From contig CALNZX010000012.1 in NCBI GenBank assembly GCA_942491105.1, forward strand, positions 434,001 to 498,000: a stretch of DNA of 64,000 nt, read 5' to 3'. The translations under genes were made by a program, and so were the position numbers. The notes beneath the pieces are model-generated. The model ran no database searches. It was not told the origin of the DNA and saw nothing but the letters and a program-made list of their open reading frames with translations. Of this stretch, positions 27,663 through 36,572 are shown piece after piece (the first letter of the stretch is position 1; every line of letters starts with the position of its first letter). The stretch comes from JBBEAM01 sp942491105. GTDB taxonomy: Bacteria; Pseudomonadota; Alphaproteobacteria; Kiloniellales; DSM-21159.

Positions 27663-27920
27663 ATGGCACATAAGAAAGCAGGCGGTAGCTCACGTAACGG
27701 CCGCGATACCGCGGGCCGGCGGCTCGGCGTCAAGAAGTTCGGCGGCGAGAGCGTGATCCCCGGCAACATCATCATTCGCCAGCGCGGCACCAAGTGGCAC
27801 CCCGGCGAGAACGTCGGCCTGGGCAAGGATCATACGATCTTCGCGCTGATCGAGGGCAAGGTCAGCTACTGCAAGAAGAGCGGTGGCAAGACTTTCGTGT
27901 CGGTTGACCCGTCCGCCTAA
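27663..27920 (+). CDS. rpmA: Large ribosomal subunit protein bL27
   Basis: An 85-residue protein, full family length, starting MAHKKAGGSSRNGRD, with RLGVKKFGGE and NIIIRQRGTKWHPG. The N-terminus reaches the peptidyl-transferase centre and begins directly with AHKK, so no cleavable Firmicutes-type leader is present. Co-transcribed with rplU; a strong terminator follows. Confidence 0.97.
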   Translation: MAHKKAGGSSRNGRDTAGRRLGVKKFGGESVIPGNIIIRQRGTKWHPGENVGLGKDHTIFALIEGKVSYCKKSGGKTFVSVDPSA

Positions 27921-27948
27921 GGCGGGCCCCAACGCCTGGATTGAGTTG

Positions 27949-27987
27949 CGGGGGAACAGCAGAAGCTGTTCCCCCGTTTTCTTTTTG
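27949..27987 (+). terminator. Rho-independent terminator after rpmA
   Basis: A perfect 11-bp stem (GGGGGAACAGC with GCTGTTCCCCC), extendable by a closing C-G pair, with an AGAA loop, is followed by GTTTTCTTTTT. It ends the rplU-rpmA transcript before obg. Confidence 0.93.
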
Positions 27988-28001
27988 GCGGGACGCAAAG
28001 C

Positions 28002-29039
28002 ATGAAGTTTCTCGACGAGGCCAAGATCTATCTCAAGAGCGCCGACGGCGGTAATGGCTGCCTGTCCTTCCGGCGTGAGAAGTACGTCGAGTTCGGCGGC
28101 CCCAATGGCGGCGACGGCGGCAAGGGCGGCGACGTGGTGTTCGAGGCCGTGGACGGCCTCAACACCCTGATCGATTTCCGCTACAAGCAGCACTTCAAGT
28201 CGGAACGCGGCCATTCCGGCATGGGCAGCGATCGCAACGGGCGCGCCGGCAAGGACCTGGTGATCAAGGTACCCGCCGGCACCCAGATCCTGTCAGAGGA
28301 CAAGCAGCAGGTGCTCGCCGACCTGACCGAGGTCGGTCAGCGCGTGGTCATGCTGAAAGGCGGCGACGGCGGCTACGGCAACGCGCATTTCAAAACCTCC
28401 ACCAACCGCGCGCCGCGCCGCACCGACCCCGGCTGGCCGGGCGAGGAGGCCTGGGTCTGGCTGCGGCTCAAGCTGATCGCCGATGCCGGGCTGGTCGGAC
28501 TGCCCAACGCGGGGAAATCGACCTTCCTGGCCGCGGTTTCCCGCGCCAAGCCGAAGATCGCCGACTACCCCTTCACCACGCTGCATCCCAACCTCGGGGT
28601 GGTCGAGGCCCACGGCAAGGAGTTCGTGATCGCCGACATCCCCGGTTTGATCGAGGGTGCCTCCCAAGGCGCCGGGCTCGGCGACCGCTTCCTGGGACAT
28701 GTCGAGCGCTGCCGCGTTCTGCTGCATCTGGTCGACAGCACCGCCGACGACCCGGCGGGCGCCTATCGCACCGTGCGCGCCGAGCTGGAGGCCTACGGCG
28801 GCGGCTTGGCCAAGAAACCCGAGGTCGTCGCCCTGTCGAAGATCGACGCCCTGGATGAGGAGCTGCGCGAGGCCCAGGCCACGGAGTTCGCCGCGGAAAC
28901 CGGAATCCAGCCGCTGCTGGTCTCCGGCATCAGCGGTGAAAACCTGACCGAAATGCTCGCCACCTTGCTCGGGCACATCGAGGCCGCGAAGCAGGAGGAG
29001 GAGGACGCCGCGCGCGAACCCGAGGTCTGGCAGCCATGA
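28002..29039 (+). CDS. obg: Obg/CgtA GTPase, ribosome assembly
   Basis: A 345-residue Obg protein. The glycine-rich Obg domain (about 1-158) begins MKFLDEAKIYLKSADGG and contains GPNGGDGGKGG. The G domain starts with GLPNAGKST at about residues 165-173 and has ADIPGLIEGA (switch II) and LSKID (G4). It acts in 50S maturation. The long C-terminal domain of some Obg proteins is absent, as is usual in this group. Overlaps proB by ATGA. Located just after rplU-rpmA, the widely conserved order. Confidence 0.96.
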   Translation: MKFLDEAKIYLKSADGGNGCLSFRREKYVEFGGPNGGDGGKGGDVVFEAVDGLNTLIDFRYKQHFKSERGHSGMGSDRNGRAGKDLVIKVPAGTQILSEDKQQVLADLTEVGQRVVMLKGGDGGYGNAHFKTSTNRAPRRTDPGWPGEEAWVWLRLKLIADAGLVGLPNAGKSTFLAAVSRAKPKIADYPFTTLHPNLGVVEAHGKEFVIADIPGLIEGASQGAGLGDRFLGHVERCRVLLHLVDSTADDPAGAYRTVRAELEAYGGGLAKKPEVVALSKIDALDEELREAQATEFAAETGIQPLLVSGISGENLTEMLATLLGHIEAAKQEEEDAAREPEVWQP

Positions 29040-30154
29040 CCTCGCGGCTGTTCGGCGGCGCGCGCCGGATCGTCGTCAAGATCGGCTCGGCCCTGCTGGT
29101 CGACCAGACGAACGGCGCGATCCGCAGTTCCTGGCTGCAAACCCTGGCCGCCGACATCGCCGCGCTGCGCGCGGACGGGCTTGAGGTTCTGGTCGTGTCA
29201 TCCGGCGCCATCGCGGTCGGGCGCACCCATTTGAAGCTGCCCCGGCGCAAGCTGCGGCTGGAGGAAAGCCAGGCCGCCGCCGCCACCGGGCAGATCCGCC
29301 TTGCCCATGCCTATCAGGAGGCGCTGGCGGCCCACGGCATCACCGTCGCGCAGATCCTGCTGACCCTCGGCGACACCGAGGAGCGGCGGCGCCATCTCAA
29401 CGCCCGCTCCACCCTGTCCACCCTGCTCAAGCTCGGCGCCGTGCCGGTGATCAACGAGAACGACACCGTGGCGACCAGCGAGATCCGCTACGGCGACAAC
29501 GACCGCCTGGCCGCCCGGGTGGCGGCGATGATCAACGCCGACGCGCTGGTCCTGCTGTCCGACATCGACGGCCTCTACGACGCCGATCCCAACACCAAGC
29601 CCGACGCCAGGCTGATCCCGGAGGTCCGGGAGATCACCGCGGAGATCGAGGCCATGGCCGGCGAGGCCCGGCCCGGCTACTCCTCCGGCGGCATGGTCAC
29701 CAAGATCGCCGCGGCCAAGGTCGCGCTCGCCGGCGGCTGCCGCATGGCGATCGCCGACGGCCGGGTGAAGCATCCCTTGAAACTGATCGCCGAGGGGGGC
29801 CGCTGCACCTGGTTCCTGCCCGAGGTCGAGCCCCGCACGGCGCGCAAGCGCTGGATCGCCGGAGCGCTGAAACCGGCTGGCAGCGTCACCCTCGACGCCG
29901 GCGCGGTGAAGGCGCTGAAAAGCGGCAAATCGCTGCTGCCCGCCGGCGTGACCGCCGTTGCCGGCGCGTTCCAGCGCGGCGACGCGGTGACGGTTCACGA
30001 CCCGCAAGGCGCCGAGATCGCGCGCGGACTGATCGCCTACGACAGCGCCGCGGCCGGGCAAATTATCGGCCACAAGTCCAAGGACATCGAAGCGCGGCTC
30101 GGCTATCGCGGCCGCGAAGAGCTGATCCACCGCGACGATCTGGTGCTGAGCTGA
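29036..30154 (+). CDS. proB: Glutamate 5-kinase
   Basis: First step of proline synthesis, phosphorylating glutamate. The 372 residues contain an amino acid kinase domain (RRIVVKIGSALLVD, VVSSGAIAVG, NENDTVATSEIRYGDND, LLSDIDGLYDADP, SSGGMVTKIAAAK) and a C-terminal PUA domain (about 280-360), as in E. coli ProB. It is translationally coupled to obg and precedes proA by 67 bp. Confidence 0.96.
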   Translation: MTSRLFGGARRIVVKIGSALLVDQTNGAIRSSWLQTLAADIAALRADGLEVLVVSSGAIAVGRTHLKLPRRKLRLEESQAAAATGQIRLAHAYQEALAAHGITVAQILLTLGDTEERRRHLNARSTLSTLLKLGAVPVINENDTVATSEIRYGDNDRLAARVAAMINADALVLLSDIDGLYDADPNTKPDARLIPEVREITAEIEAMAGEARPGYSSGGMVTKIAAAKVALAGGCRMAIADGRVKHPLKLIAEGGRCTWFLPEVEPRTARKRWIAGALKPAGSVTLDAGAVKALKSGKSLLPAGVTAVAGAFQRGDAVTVHDPQGAEIARGLIAYDSAAAGQIIGHKSKDIEARLGYRGREELIHRDDLVLS

Positions 30155-30221
30155 CCCAGTCGGGGGTCTAGGCGCGAAGACACAGCGGCGCTATCGTGCG
30201 GACGCTGGAAGGAGAAGGAAG

Positions 30222-31505
30222 ATGGCGGCAGTCGAAGAGATGAAACGGAACGACCTGGAAGCGCAGATGCAGGCGCTGGGCCGGACCGCGCGCGCGGCTT
30301 CCGAGAAGCTCGCCCTGGCCCCGGCCGAAGCCAAGTCCAAGGCCCTGCGCGCCGCCGCCGCCGCGCTCCGCAACAACGCCGAAACCATCAAGGCGGCCAA
30401 CGCCGAGGATATGGCGGCCGGGCGCGAAAAGGGCCTGACGGCGGCGCTGCTCGACCGCCTGGAGCTGAACGACGCACGCATCGAGTCCATGGCCGCCGGT
30501 CTGGAAGCCATCGCCGACTTCCCCGATCCCGTCGGCCGTACCCTGGCCGAGTGGGAGCGCCCCAATGGCCTCAGGATCGCCCGTGTGTCCGTGCCCCTGG
30601 GGGTGATCGGCATCATCTACGAGTCGCGGCCCAACGTCACCGCCGACGCCGGCGGGCTCTGTCTGAAGGCGGGCAACGCAGCGATTCTGCGCGGCGGCTC
30701 GGAGTCCGCGCGCTCCTCCGGGGCGATCCTCGACTGCCTGAAGGCGGGGCTGAAGGAAGCCGGGCTGCCCGAGGCGGCGGTGCAGTGCCTGCCGACCACC
30801 GATCGCGCGGCGGTCGGCCTGCTGCTGCGCATGAACGAGTTCGTGGATGTCATCATCCCGCGCGGCGGCCGCGGCCTGATCGAGCGGGTCTTCGCGGAGT
30901 CCAAGATTCCCGTGATGGCCCATCTCGACGGCCTCTGCCACAGCTACATTCACGCCGCCGCCGACCCGGAGAAGGCGCGCGCCATCGCGCTCAACGCCAA
31001 GATGCGCCGGGTCTCGGTCTGCGGCGCCACGGAAACCCTGCTGATCGACCAAGCCGCGCTTACGCAGCTGCTGCCCCCAATCCTCGACGATCTGATCGCC
31101 GCCGGCTGCGAAGTACGTGGCGACGAAGCCGTGCAGGCCCTCGACACGCGCGTGCGGCCCGCCGCGCCCCAGGATTGGGATACCGAGTACCTCGAGCCGA
31201 TCCTCTCGGTGAAGGCCGTGGACGGCATCGAAGGCGCGCTGGCGCATATCGCCGCCCATGGCTCCCACCACACCGAGGCCATCGTCACCGAGGACCCGGC
31301 CGCCGCCGAGCGCTTCCTCAACGAAGTCGACGCGGCCATCGTCATGCACAACGCCTCGACCCAGTTCGCCGACGGCGGCGAGTTCGGCATGGGCGCCGAG
31401 ATCGGCATCTCCACCGGCAAGCTGCACGCGCGCGGGCCGGTCGGCGCGGAACAGCTCACCTCCATGAAGTATGTAGTCCGCGGGAATGGCCAGACGCGGC
31501 CCTGA
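30222..31505 (+). CDS. proA: Glutamate-5-semialdehyde dehydrogenase (gamma-glutamyl phosphate reductase)
   Basis: A 427-residue ALDH-fold enzyme reducing glutamyl phosphate with NADPH, second in proline synthesis. It shows PLGVIGIIYESRPNVTADA, GGSESARSSGAI, the catalytic-Cys region MRRVSVCGATETLLID, and the C-terminal FGMGAEIGISTGKLHARGPVG. Full length. The ATG at 30222 follows AGGAGAAGGAAG, a strong ribosome site. Its end overlaps nadD by 20 bp. Confidence 0.96.
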   Translation: MAAVEEMKRNDLEAQMQALGRTARAASEKLALAPAEAKSKALRAAAAALRNNAETIKAANAEDMAAGREKGLTAALLDRLELNDARIESMAAGLEAIADFPDPVGRTLAEWERPNGLRIARVSVPLGVIGIIYESRPNVTADAGGLCLKAGNAAILRGGSESARSSGAILDCLKAGLKEAGLPEAAVQCLPTTDRAAVGLLLRMNEFVDVIIPRGGRGLIERVFAESKIPVMAHLDGLCHSYIHAAADPEKARAIALNAKMRRVSVCGATETLLIDQAALTQLLPPILDDLIAAGCEVRGDEAVQALDTRVRPAAPQDWDTEYLEPILSVKAVDGIEGALAHIAAHGSHHTEAIVTEDPAAAERFLNEVDAAIVMHNASTQFADGGEFGMGAEIGISTGKLHARGPVGAEQLTSMKYVVRGNGQTRP

Positions 31506-32172
31506 ACCGCAGGCCCCAGCCATAGCGACTCCGGCGCGACTGGCCCGTGCGCTGGGCGGACGGCTGCCCGCGCCGGGCCGCAGCATCGGGCTGCTCGGCG
31601 GGTCCTTCAATCCGGCCCATGACGGGCACAGGCATATCTCCCTGGAAGCCTTGAAACACCTCGGCCTCGACGAGGTCTGGTGGCTGGTCTCCCCACAGAA
31701 TCCGCTCAAACCCCAGGCGGGCATGGCGCCCCTCGATGAGCGGCTGCGCGCGGCCGAGACGGCGGCGAACCACCGGCACATCCGCGCCACCGACATCGAG
31801 CGGCTGTTGGGCACGGTCTACACGGCACAGACCCTGCGCCACCTGACCGCGCTTTTCCCGCGGGTGCGCTTCGTTTGGATCATGGGCGCCGATAATCTGG
31901 CGCAGATCGACCGCTGGGCGGATTGGCAGGAAATCTTTCATCTCGCTCCCGTTGCGGTTTTCGACCGTCCAACCTATTCTCTAAGGGCATTGGCTGCGAA
32001 AGCGGCCCGGCGGTTTTCCCGCCAGCGTTTGAGCGGGCTGGAAACCTTCGGCTTGGCGGCAAGGAAGCCGCCGGCTTGGGCGTTTCTGCATATCCGCCTC
32101 AACCCGCTTTCCGCCACCGCGTTGCGGAGCCAATCGGGCCGCGGCAAGCAAACTTTGGAGACCAAGAGGTAA
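31486..32172 (+). CDS. nadD: Nicotinate-nucleotide adenylyltransferase
   Basis: A 228-residue NAD synthesis enzyme. The nucleotidyltransferase motif is GLLGGSFNPAHDGHRH (about residues 35-50), with WWLVSPQNPLK and MGADNLAQIDRW further on. The start inside proA gives an N-terminal extension of about 33 residues before the core; no later start fits better. It is followed by rsfS, the common alphaproteobacterial order. Confidence 0.93.
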   Translation: MARRGPEPQAPAIATPARLARALGGRLPAPGRSIGLLGGSFNPAHDGHRHISLEALKHLGLDEVWWLVSPQNPLKPQAGMAPLDERLRAAETAANHRHIRATDIERLLGTVYTAQTLRHLTALFPRVRFVWIMGADNLAQIDRWADWQEIFHLAPVAVFDRPTYSLRALAAKAARRFSRQRLSGLETFGLAARKPPAWAFLHIRLNPLSATALRSQSGRGKQTLETKR

Positions 32173-32177
32173 GTGCC

Positions 32178-32591
32178 ATAGCGAAAAAGACCTCCGCGCA
32201 GAACGCCCGGGACCTGGACTCGGGTCGTGCGCACAGCGATCGGCTTCTCGAGCTGGTCAAGACCTCCCTGGATGACGACAAGGCCATCGAAACCGTCGTC
32301 ATCGACCTCGCCGGCAAAACCTCCTTCGCAGACTACATGGTGATCGCCAGCGGCCGTTCGAGCCGCCAGGTGGCCGCCATGGCGGTGCATCTGCAGGAGA
32401 AGCTGAAAAGCGAAGGTTACAAAAACCTGGCCGTGGAAGGCTTGCAGCAAGGCGACTGGGTCCTGCTCGACGCCGGCGATGTCATCGTGCATGTCTTCCG
32501 GCCCGAGGTGCGGGAGTTCTATAACCTGGAAAAGATGTGGGACATCCCGACATCGCAGGAGCAAGAGGACTCCAGCGCCGCGCAAGCGTGA
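32178..32591 (+). CDS. rsfS: Ribosomal silencing factor RsfS, apparent ATA start
   Basis: Binds uL14 and blocks subunit joining. The core is clear: DRLLELVKTSLDDDKAIE, DLAGKTSFADYMVIASG, LAVEGLQQGDWVLLD and VHVFRPEVREFYNLEKMW. No ATG, GTG or TTG exists at a sensible position. An ATA at 32178, followed by GCG AAA AAG, sits 8 bp after AGAGGT, a good ribosome site. It gives about 137 residues starting (M)AKKTSAQ. The nearest in-frame alternative is TTG at 32076, inside nadD. A rare start or an ATG-to-ATA error are both possible. Confidence 0.85.
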   Translation: MAKKTSAQNARDLDSGRAHSDRLLELVKTSLDDDKAIETVVIDLAGKTSFADYMVIASGRSSRQVAAMAVHLQEKLKSEGYKNLAVEGLQQGDWVLLDAGDVIVHVFRPEVREFYNLEKMWDIPTSQEQEDSSAAQA

Positions 32592-32653
32592 GCGGCGCCG
32601 TCTGAACGCGCCGCCGGTAAGCGGCGCCTGCGCCAACCGAGGAGGGCAAGCTT

Positions 32654-33127
32654 CTGCGCGTCATCGTCGCTGCCGTCGGGCGGGTGAAATCCGGACCGGA
32701 ACGCGCGCTTTTCGAAGACTACGCGCGGCGGCTGTCCCGCGGCGCCCTGCTCGGCCCCTTGGCATTGAAGGAGGTCGAGGCCCGTGGCAAGCACACCGCC
32801 GCCGAATTGAAAGTCCGCGAAGGCGAGCTGCTGCTGGCGGCCCTGCCCCAGGACGCGCGGATCGTCGCCCTGGACGAGCGCGGCCGAGACCTCGATAGCG
32901 CCGGCTTCGCCGCCCAGCTCGGCGCCTGGCGCGATCAAGGCGTGCGCGAAACGGCCTTCGTGATCGGCGGCGCGGACGGCCTGAGCGAGGCCGTGCGGGG
33001 GGCCGCGGACCTGGTGCTTTCCTTCGGCCGCCTGACCTGGCCGCATCGCCTGGTCCGCCCGCTGCTGGCCGAGCAGATCTTCCGCGCCGAGACGATACTC
33101 TCCGGACACCCCTATCACCGCGAATGA
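32654..33127 (+). CDS. rlmH: 23S rRNA pseudouridine-1915 N3-methyltransferase, apparent CTG start
   Basis: A SPOUT methyltransferase of about 157 residues. The family N-terminal strand (M)RVIVAAVGRVKSGPE is encoded only if translation starts at CTG 32654, 7 bp after GGAGGG. The frame has a stop at 32618 and no ATG, GTG or TTG before GTG 32684, which would delete the first strand. The C-terminus carries the SAM-knot motifs FVIGGADGLSE and LSFGRLTWPHRLVRPLLAEQIFRA, ending GHPYHRE as expected. Confidence 0.9.
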   Translation: MRVIVAAVGRVKSGPERALFEDYARRLSRGALLGPLALKEVEARGKHTAAELKVREGELLLAALPQDARIVALDERGRDLDSAGFAAQLGAWRDQGVRETAFVIGGADGLSEAVRGAADLVLSFGRLTWPHRLVRPLLAEQIFRAETILSGHPYHRE

Positions 33128-33214
33128 GCCGCGGATAGGCCGCGCCGGGCCTTGGCCTGGGCGCCGCCAGAGGCTACAAGTGCGGCGCTTCATCGAACAC
33201 CCGAGGATCCCAAA

Positions 33215-33859
33215 ATGAACCGTCTTGTCCTGCTGCGCCACGGCCAGAGCACCTGGAACCTGGAGAACCGCTTTACCGGCTTCACCGACGTCGATCTCAC
33301 CGAAGCTGGGCGCGAGGAGGCGCGGATCGCGGGCAAGCTGTTGTCCGAGATGCACTTCGACAGGGTTTTCTGCTCGACCTTGAAGCGCGCCATCGAAACC
33401 GTCGAGATCGCGCTGGAAGCGAGCGGCAGCAACGATCACCTGCGCCGCGACGGCGGCTGGAGCATGACGCTGCACGATGACCTGCGCGAGCGCGACTACG
33501 GCGACCTCGCCGGACTCAACAAGGCGGAAACCGCGGAAAAGTACGGCGACGAGCAGGTTCATATCTGGCGCCGCAGCTACGACACGCCGCCGCCGGGCGG
33601 CGAAAGCCTCTCCGACGTCGTCAAGCGGGTCACCCCCTACTACGAGGCGGAGATCGCCCCGGAGGTCGCCGCCGGCAAGACCGTGCTGCTCGGCGCCCAC
33701 GGCAACACCGTGCGCGCGCTGCTGATCGTGCTCGGCGGCTACACGCCGGAGCAGATCCCCGGGGTCGAGATTCCCACCGGGGTTCCGCTGGTTTTCGAAT
33801 ACGAGAACGGCAAGGTCGTCGGCCATCACTTCATGCATCATCCCGAAGCCTCGGCCTGA
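33215..33859 (+). CDS. gpmA: 2,3-bisphosphoglycerate-dependent phosphoglycerate mutase
   Basis: A 214-residue glycolytic mutase. The catalytic RHGQSTWN with phospho-His9, CSTLKRAIETVEIAL, RERDYGDLAGLNK and GAHGNTVRALL are all present. It is shorter than E. coli GpmA (250), with a shortened middle, as in many alphaproteobacteria. The ATG at 33215 was chosen over an upstream start because the catalytic strand follows at once. Confidence 0.93.
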   Translation: MNRLVLLRHGQSTWNLENRFTGFTDVDLTEAGREEARIAGKLLSEMHFDRVFCSTLKRAIETVEIALEASGSNDHLRRDGGWSMTLHDDLRERDYGDLAGLNKAETAEKYGDEQVHIWRRSYDTPPPGGESLSDVVKRVTPYYEAEIAPEVAAGKTVLLGAHGNTVRALLIVLGGYTPEQIPGVEIPTGVPLVFEYENGKVVGHHFMHHPEASA

Positions 33860-33916
33860 CGCAGAGGTGATCCCTGCGCTCTCGCCGCCGTGTTCCGCTT
33901 CGGTTAAGCTGCGGCC

Positions 33917-35191
33917 ATGTTGATCCGGCGGATTCCTGCGGTTTGCGGCGCGGCCTTGGCGGCGACGCTGCTCTGCGCCACGGCGCAGGCCGAGGAGCAG
34001 GCCGATCAGCGCGCGTTGCAAAGCCAGCGCGACGAGCTGGGCCAGGAAGCCGCGGCGCTGGAAGCCGAAATCGAGGCCCTGCGCGAGGCCGCCATCGGCG
34101 CCGCCCGCAACGCCCAGAACCTGGAAAGCGAGCTAACCGAGATCGAAGGCCGCCTTGGCGAACTCGAACGCGAGGAAGCCGCTAAGCAGGCGCAACTGTC
34201 GGAACAGCGCGACCGTCTGGCGCAGCTTTTGGCCGCGTTGCAGCGCCTCGCCCTGCAGCCGCCGGAATCCCTGCTGATGACGCCCGGCGCGCCGCTCGAC
34301 CATGTCCGCAGCGCCATGCTGCTGGGCATCGCCGTCCCGGAGATCGAAAGCAGGGCCGCCGCCCTGCGCGGCGAATTGGATGCCCTGGCCGCCCTGCGCG
34401 AGGATATCGAGGGACAGCGCGCGGCGCTCGGCCGGCGCGCCGAGGACCTGAGCGCCGAGCGCAAGCGCCTCGACGCCATCGTGACCGAGAAACAGGCCCT
34501 GGAGAGCGGCCTGCGCACGCAGAGCGCCGCGATCGCACAGCGGCTGGAGGAGCTTGCCGAACGGGCGGAGAACGTCGACGGCTTGCTCGTCGAGCTGGAC
34601 AAACACGCGACCGAAACCTTCACGGCGCGGCCGACACCGCGCCCCAGCGACCTGCAGCAGGCCGCCCTGCCCCCGCAGGGGCCGCAGACGCCTTCTGCCG
34701 GCGCACAGGACGACAGGCCGCCGGAGCTGATGCCGGCGCCACGCCCCAGTATCGCGCTGGCGCGCCCCAGCGACATTCGCCGCTTCCCGGACGATCCGGG
34801 CGGGCTATTGGCGCCGGTCCGCGGCAATCTCGCGCTCGGGTTCGGCGGCCGCCGCGAGAGCGGGGAAGTCTCGCAAGGCATTCTGCTCGCCGCGCGGCCC
34901 GGGGCGCAGGTTGTCGCGCCCTATGACGGGAAGGTCGCTTATGCTGGACTCTTCCGGCGCTATGGGCTGATCTTGATCATTGAGCACGACGGTCGATATC
35001 ATAGTCTCATGGCCGGGTTGGAGCGCATCGACGCCGTCGTCGGCCAGTGGGTCCTGGCCGGCGAGCCCGTCGGCGTGATGTCATCACGAGATGGCCGCAA
35101 TCCGGAGCTTTATTTGGAACTTCGTCGGGCGGGGAAGCCCGTTAATCCCCTGCCCTGGATCGAAAACTTGAACAGCAAGGCGGAAGGCTGA
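33917..35191 (+). CDS. EnvC-like murein hydrolase activator (coiled coil + LytM/M23)
   Basis: A 424-residue secreted protein. A signal peptide (residues about 1-25, ending TAQAEE) precedes a long coiled coil (about 28-230, rich in Leu/Glu/Ala/Arg), a Pro-rich linker, and a C-terminal M23/LytM domain (about 295-415). The M23 metal site is degenerate: GRRESGEVSQGILLA lacks the HxxxD, and HDGRYHSLMAGL lacks the HxH. It is therefore likely an amidase activator rather than a peptidase. Its stop overlaps ctpA (TGATG). Confidence 0.88.
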   Translation: MLIRRIPAVCGAALAATLLCATAQAEEQADQRALQSQRDELGQEAAALEAEIEALREAAIGAARNAQNLESELTEIEGRLGELEREEAAKQAQLSEQRDRLAQLLAALQRLALQPPESLLMTPGAPLDHVRSAMLLGIAVPEIESRAAALRGELDALAALREDIEGQRAALGRRAEDLSAERKRLDAIVTEKQALESGLRTQSAAIAQRLEELAERAENVDGLLVELDKHATETFTARPTPRPSDLQQAALPPQGPQTPSAGAQDDRPPELMPAPRPSIALARPSDIRRFPDDPGGLLAPVRGNLALGFGGRRESGEVSQGILLAARPGAQVVAPYDGKVAYAGLFRRYGLILIIEHDGRYHSLMAGLERIDAVVGQWVLAGEPVGVMSSRDGRNPELYLELRRAGKPVNPLPWIENLNSKAEG

Positions 35192-36534
35192 TGCGTAAGC
35201 TGACAATCCTCGCGATGACCGCGGCACTCGTTCTGGTGCCGGTTATCTGGCACGACTCTCTGGTCTCCGCGCAGGACACCGAAGAGGACACCTACAAGCA
35301 GCTGAAGCTGTTCGGCGACGTCTTCGAACGCGTACGCGCCGACTATGTCGAGGAGGTCAGCGACAAGGAACTGATCGAAGCCGCGATCTCCGGCATGCTG
35401 ACGCACCTCGACCCCCACTCCAGCTATCTGGATTCCGAGGGCTTCCAGGACATGCAGACCCAGACCCGGGGCGAATTCGGCGGCCTGGGTATCGAGGTCA
35501 CCATGGATAACGGCCTGGTCAAGGTGGTCTCGCCGATCGACGACACCCCCGCCTTTCATGCCGGCATCGAAGCCGGCGACCTGGTGACCCATCTCGACGG
35601 CGAGGCGGTTCTCGGCCTGTCCCTTTCGGAAGCCGTCGACAAGATGCGCGGCCCGGTCGATTCCGAGATCGTGCTGACCATCCGGCGCGGCGACTCCGAG
35701 CCTTTCGATGTCACGATCGTGCGCGACACCATCACCGTGCAGTCGGTGCGTTCGCGCATCGAAGGCGATATCGGCTATCTGCGGGTCACCTCCTTCAACG
35801 AGCAGACCACGCCCGGCCTGGAGAAAGCGATCGAGGAAATTCGCGAGGAGCTCGGCGATACCCTGCATGGCTTCGTGATCGACCTGCGCAACAATCCCGG
35901 CGGACTTCTGAACGAGGCGATCAGCGTCTCCGACGCCTTCCTGGAGCGCGGCGAGATCGTTTCGACCCGCGGCCGCCATGACGATAGCGCCCAGCGCTGG
36001 AACGCCTCCTCCGGCGATTTGGCAGAGGATCTTCCGCTCGTCGTGCTGATCAATGGCGGTTCGGCCTCGGCCTCGGAAATCGTGGCCGGCGCCCTGCAGG
36101 ATCATCGCCGGGCGATCATTCTCGGCACCAAGTCCTTCGGCAAGGGCTCGGTGCAGACCATCGTACCGCTGGGCGGCCAGGGCGCCATGCGCCTGACCAC
36201 GGCGCGTTACTACACGCCGTCGGGCCGGTCGATCCAGGCCAAGGGCATCGAGCCCGATATCTTCGTGCCGCAAGCCAAGGTCGAGGCCGTCGAACAGCGC
36301 GCCGGCCGCAGCGAAGCCGATCTGCGTGGCGCGCTGGCCAACCCCGACGATGGCGAAGCCGTCGAAGAAACCCCCGAGGACGAGGCTTCCGATGACGAAG
36401 CCTCCGAGGAGGGCGAAGACGCGGATGAAGAGGCCGCCGAAGCCCCGTCGCCCGCGCTCGATGACTATCAGCTGGCCCGGGCCATCGACCTGCTGCGCGG
36501 CATCGCGCTGTACAACCAGCGCACGCTAAACTGA
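35191..36534 (+). CDS. ctpA: C-terminal processing peptidase, S41 family
   Basis: A 447-residue periplasmic serine protease. It has a signal peptide (about 1-28), an N-terminal helical region, a PDZ domain (about 85-170, GGLGIEVTMDNGLVKVVSP) and an S41 core with INGGSASASEIVAGALQDH and KSFGKGSVQT (Ser/Lys dyad). Residues about 385-425 are a highly acidic Glu/Asp insert before the final DYQLARAIDLLRG. Coupled to the EnvC-like gene, a conserved pairing in cell-wall remodelling. Confidence 0.93.
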   Translation: MRKLTILAMTAALVLVPVIWHDSLVSAQDTEEDTYKQLKLFGDVFERVRADYVEEVSDKELIEAAISGMLTHLDPHSSYLDSEGFQDMQTQTRGEFGGLGIEVTMDNGLVKVVSPIDDTPAFHAGIEAGDLVTHLDGEAVLGLSLSEAVDKMRGPVDSEIVLTIRRGDSEPFDVTIVRDTITVQSVRSRIEGDIGYLRVTSFNEQTTPGLEKAIEEIREELGDTLHGFVIDLRNNPGGLLNEAISVSDAFLERGEIVSTRGRHDDSAQRWNASSGDLAEDLPLVVLINGGSASASEIVAGALQDHRRAIILGTKSFGKGSVQTIVPLGGQGAMRLTTARYYTPSGRSIQAKGIEPDIFVPQAKVEAVEQRAGRSEADLRGALANPDDGEAVEETPEDEASDDEASEEGEDADEEAAEAPSPALDDYQLARAIDLLRGIALYNQRTLN

Positions 36535-36572
36535 TCCGGGGGCAGGGGACGGGAGCATATACGTAGCGGCCC

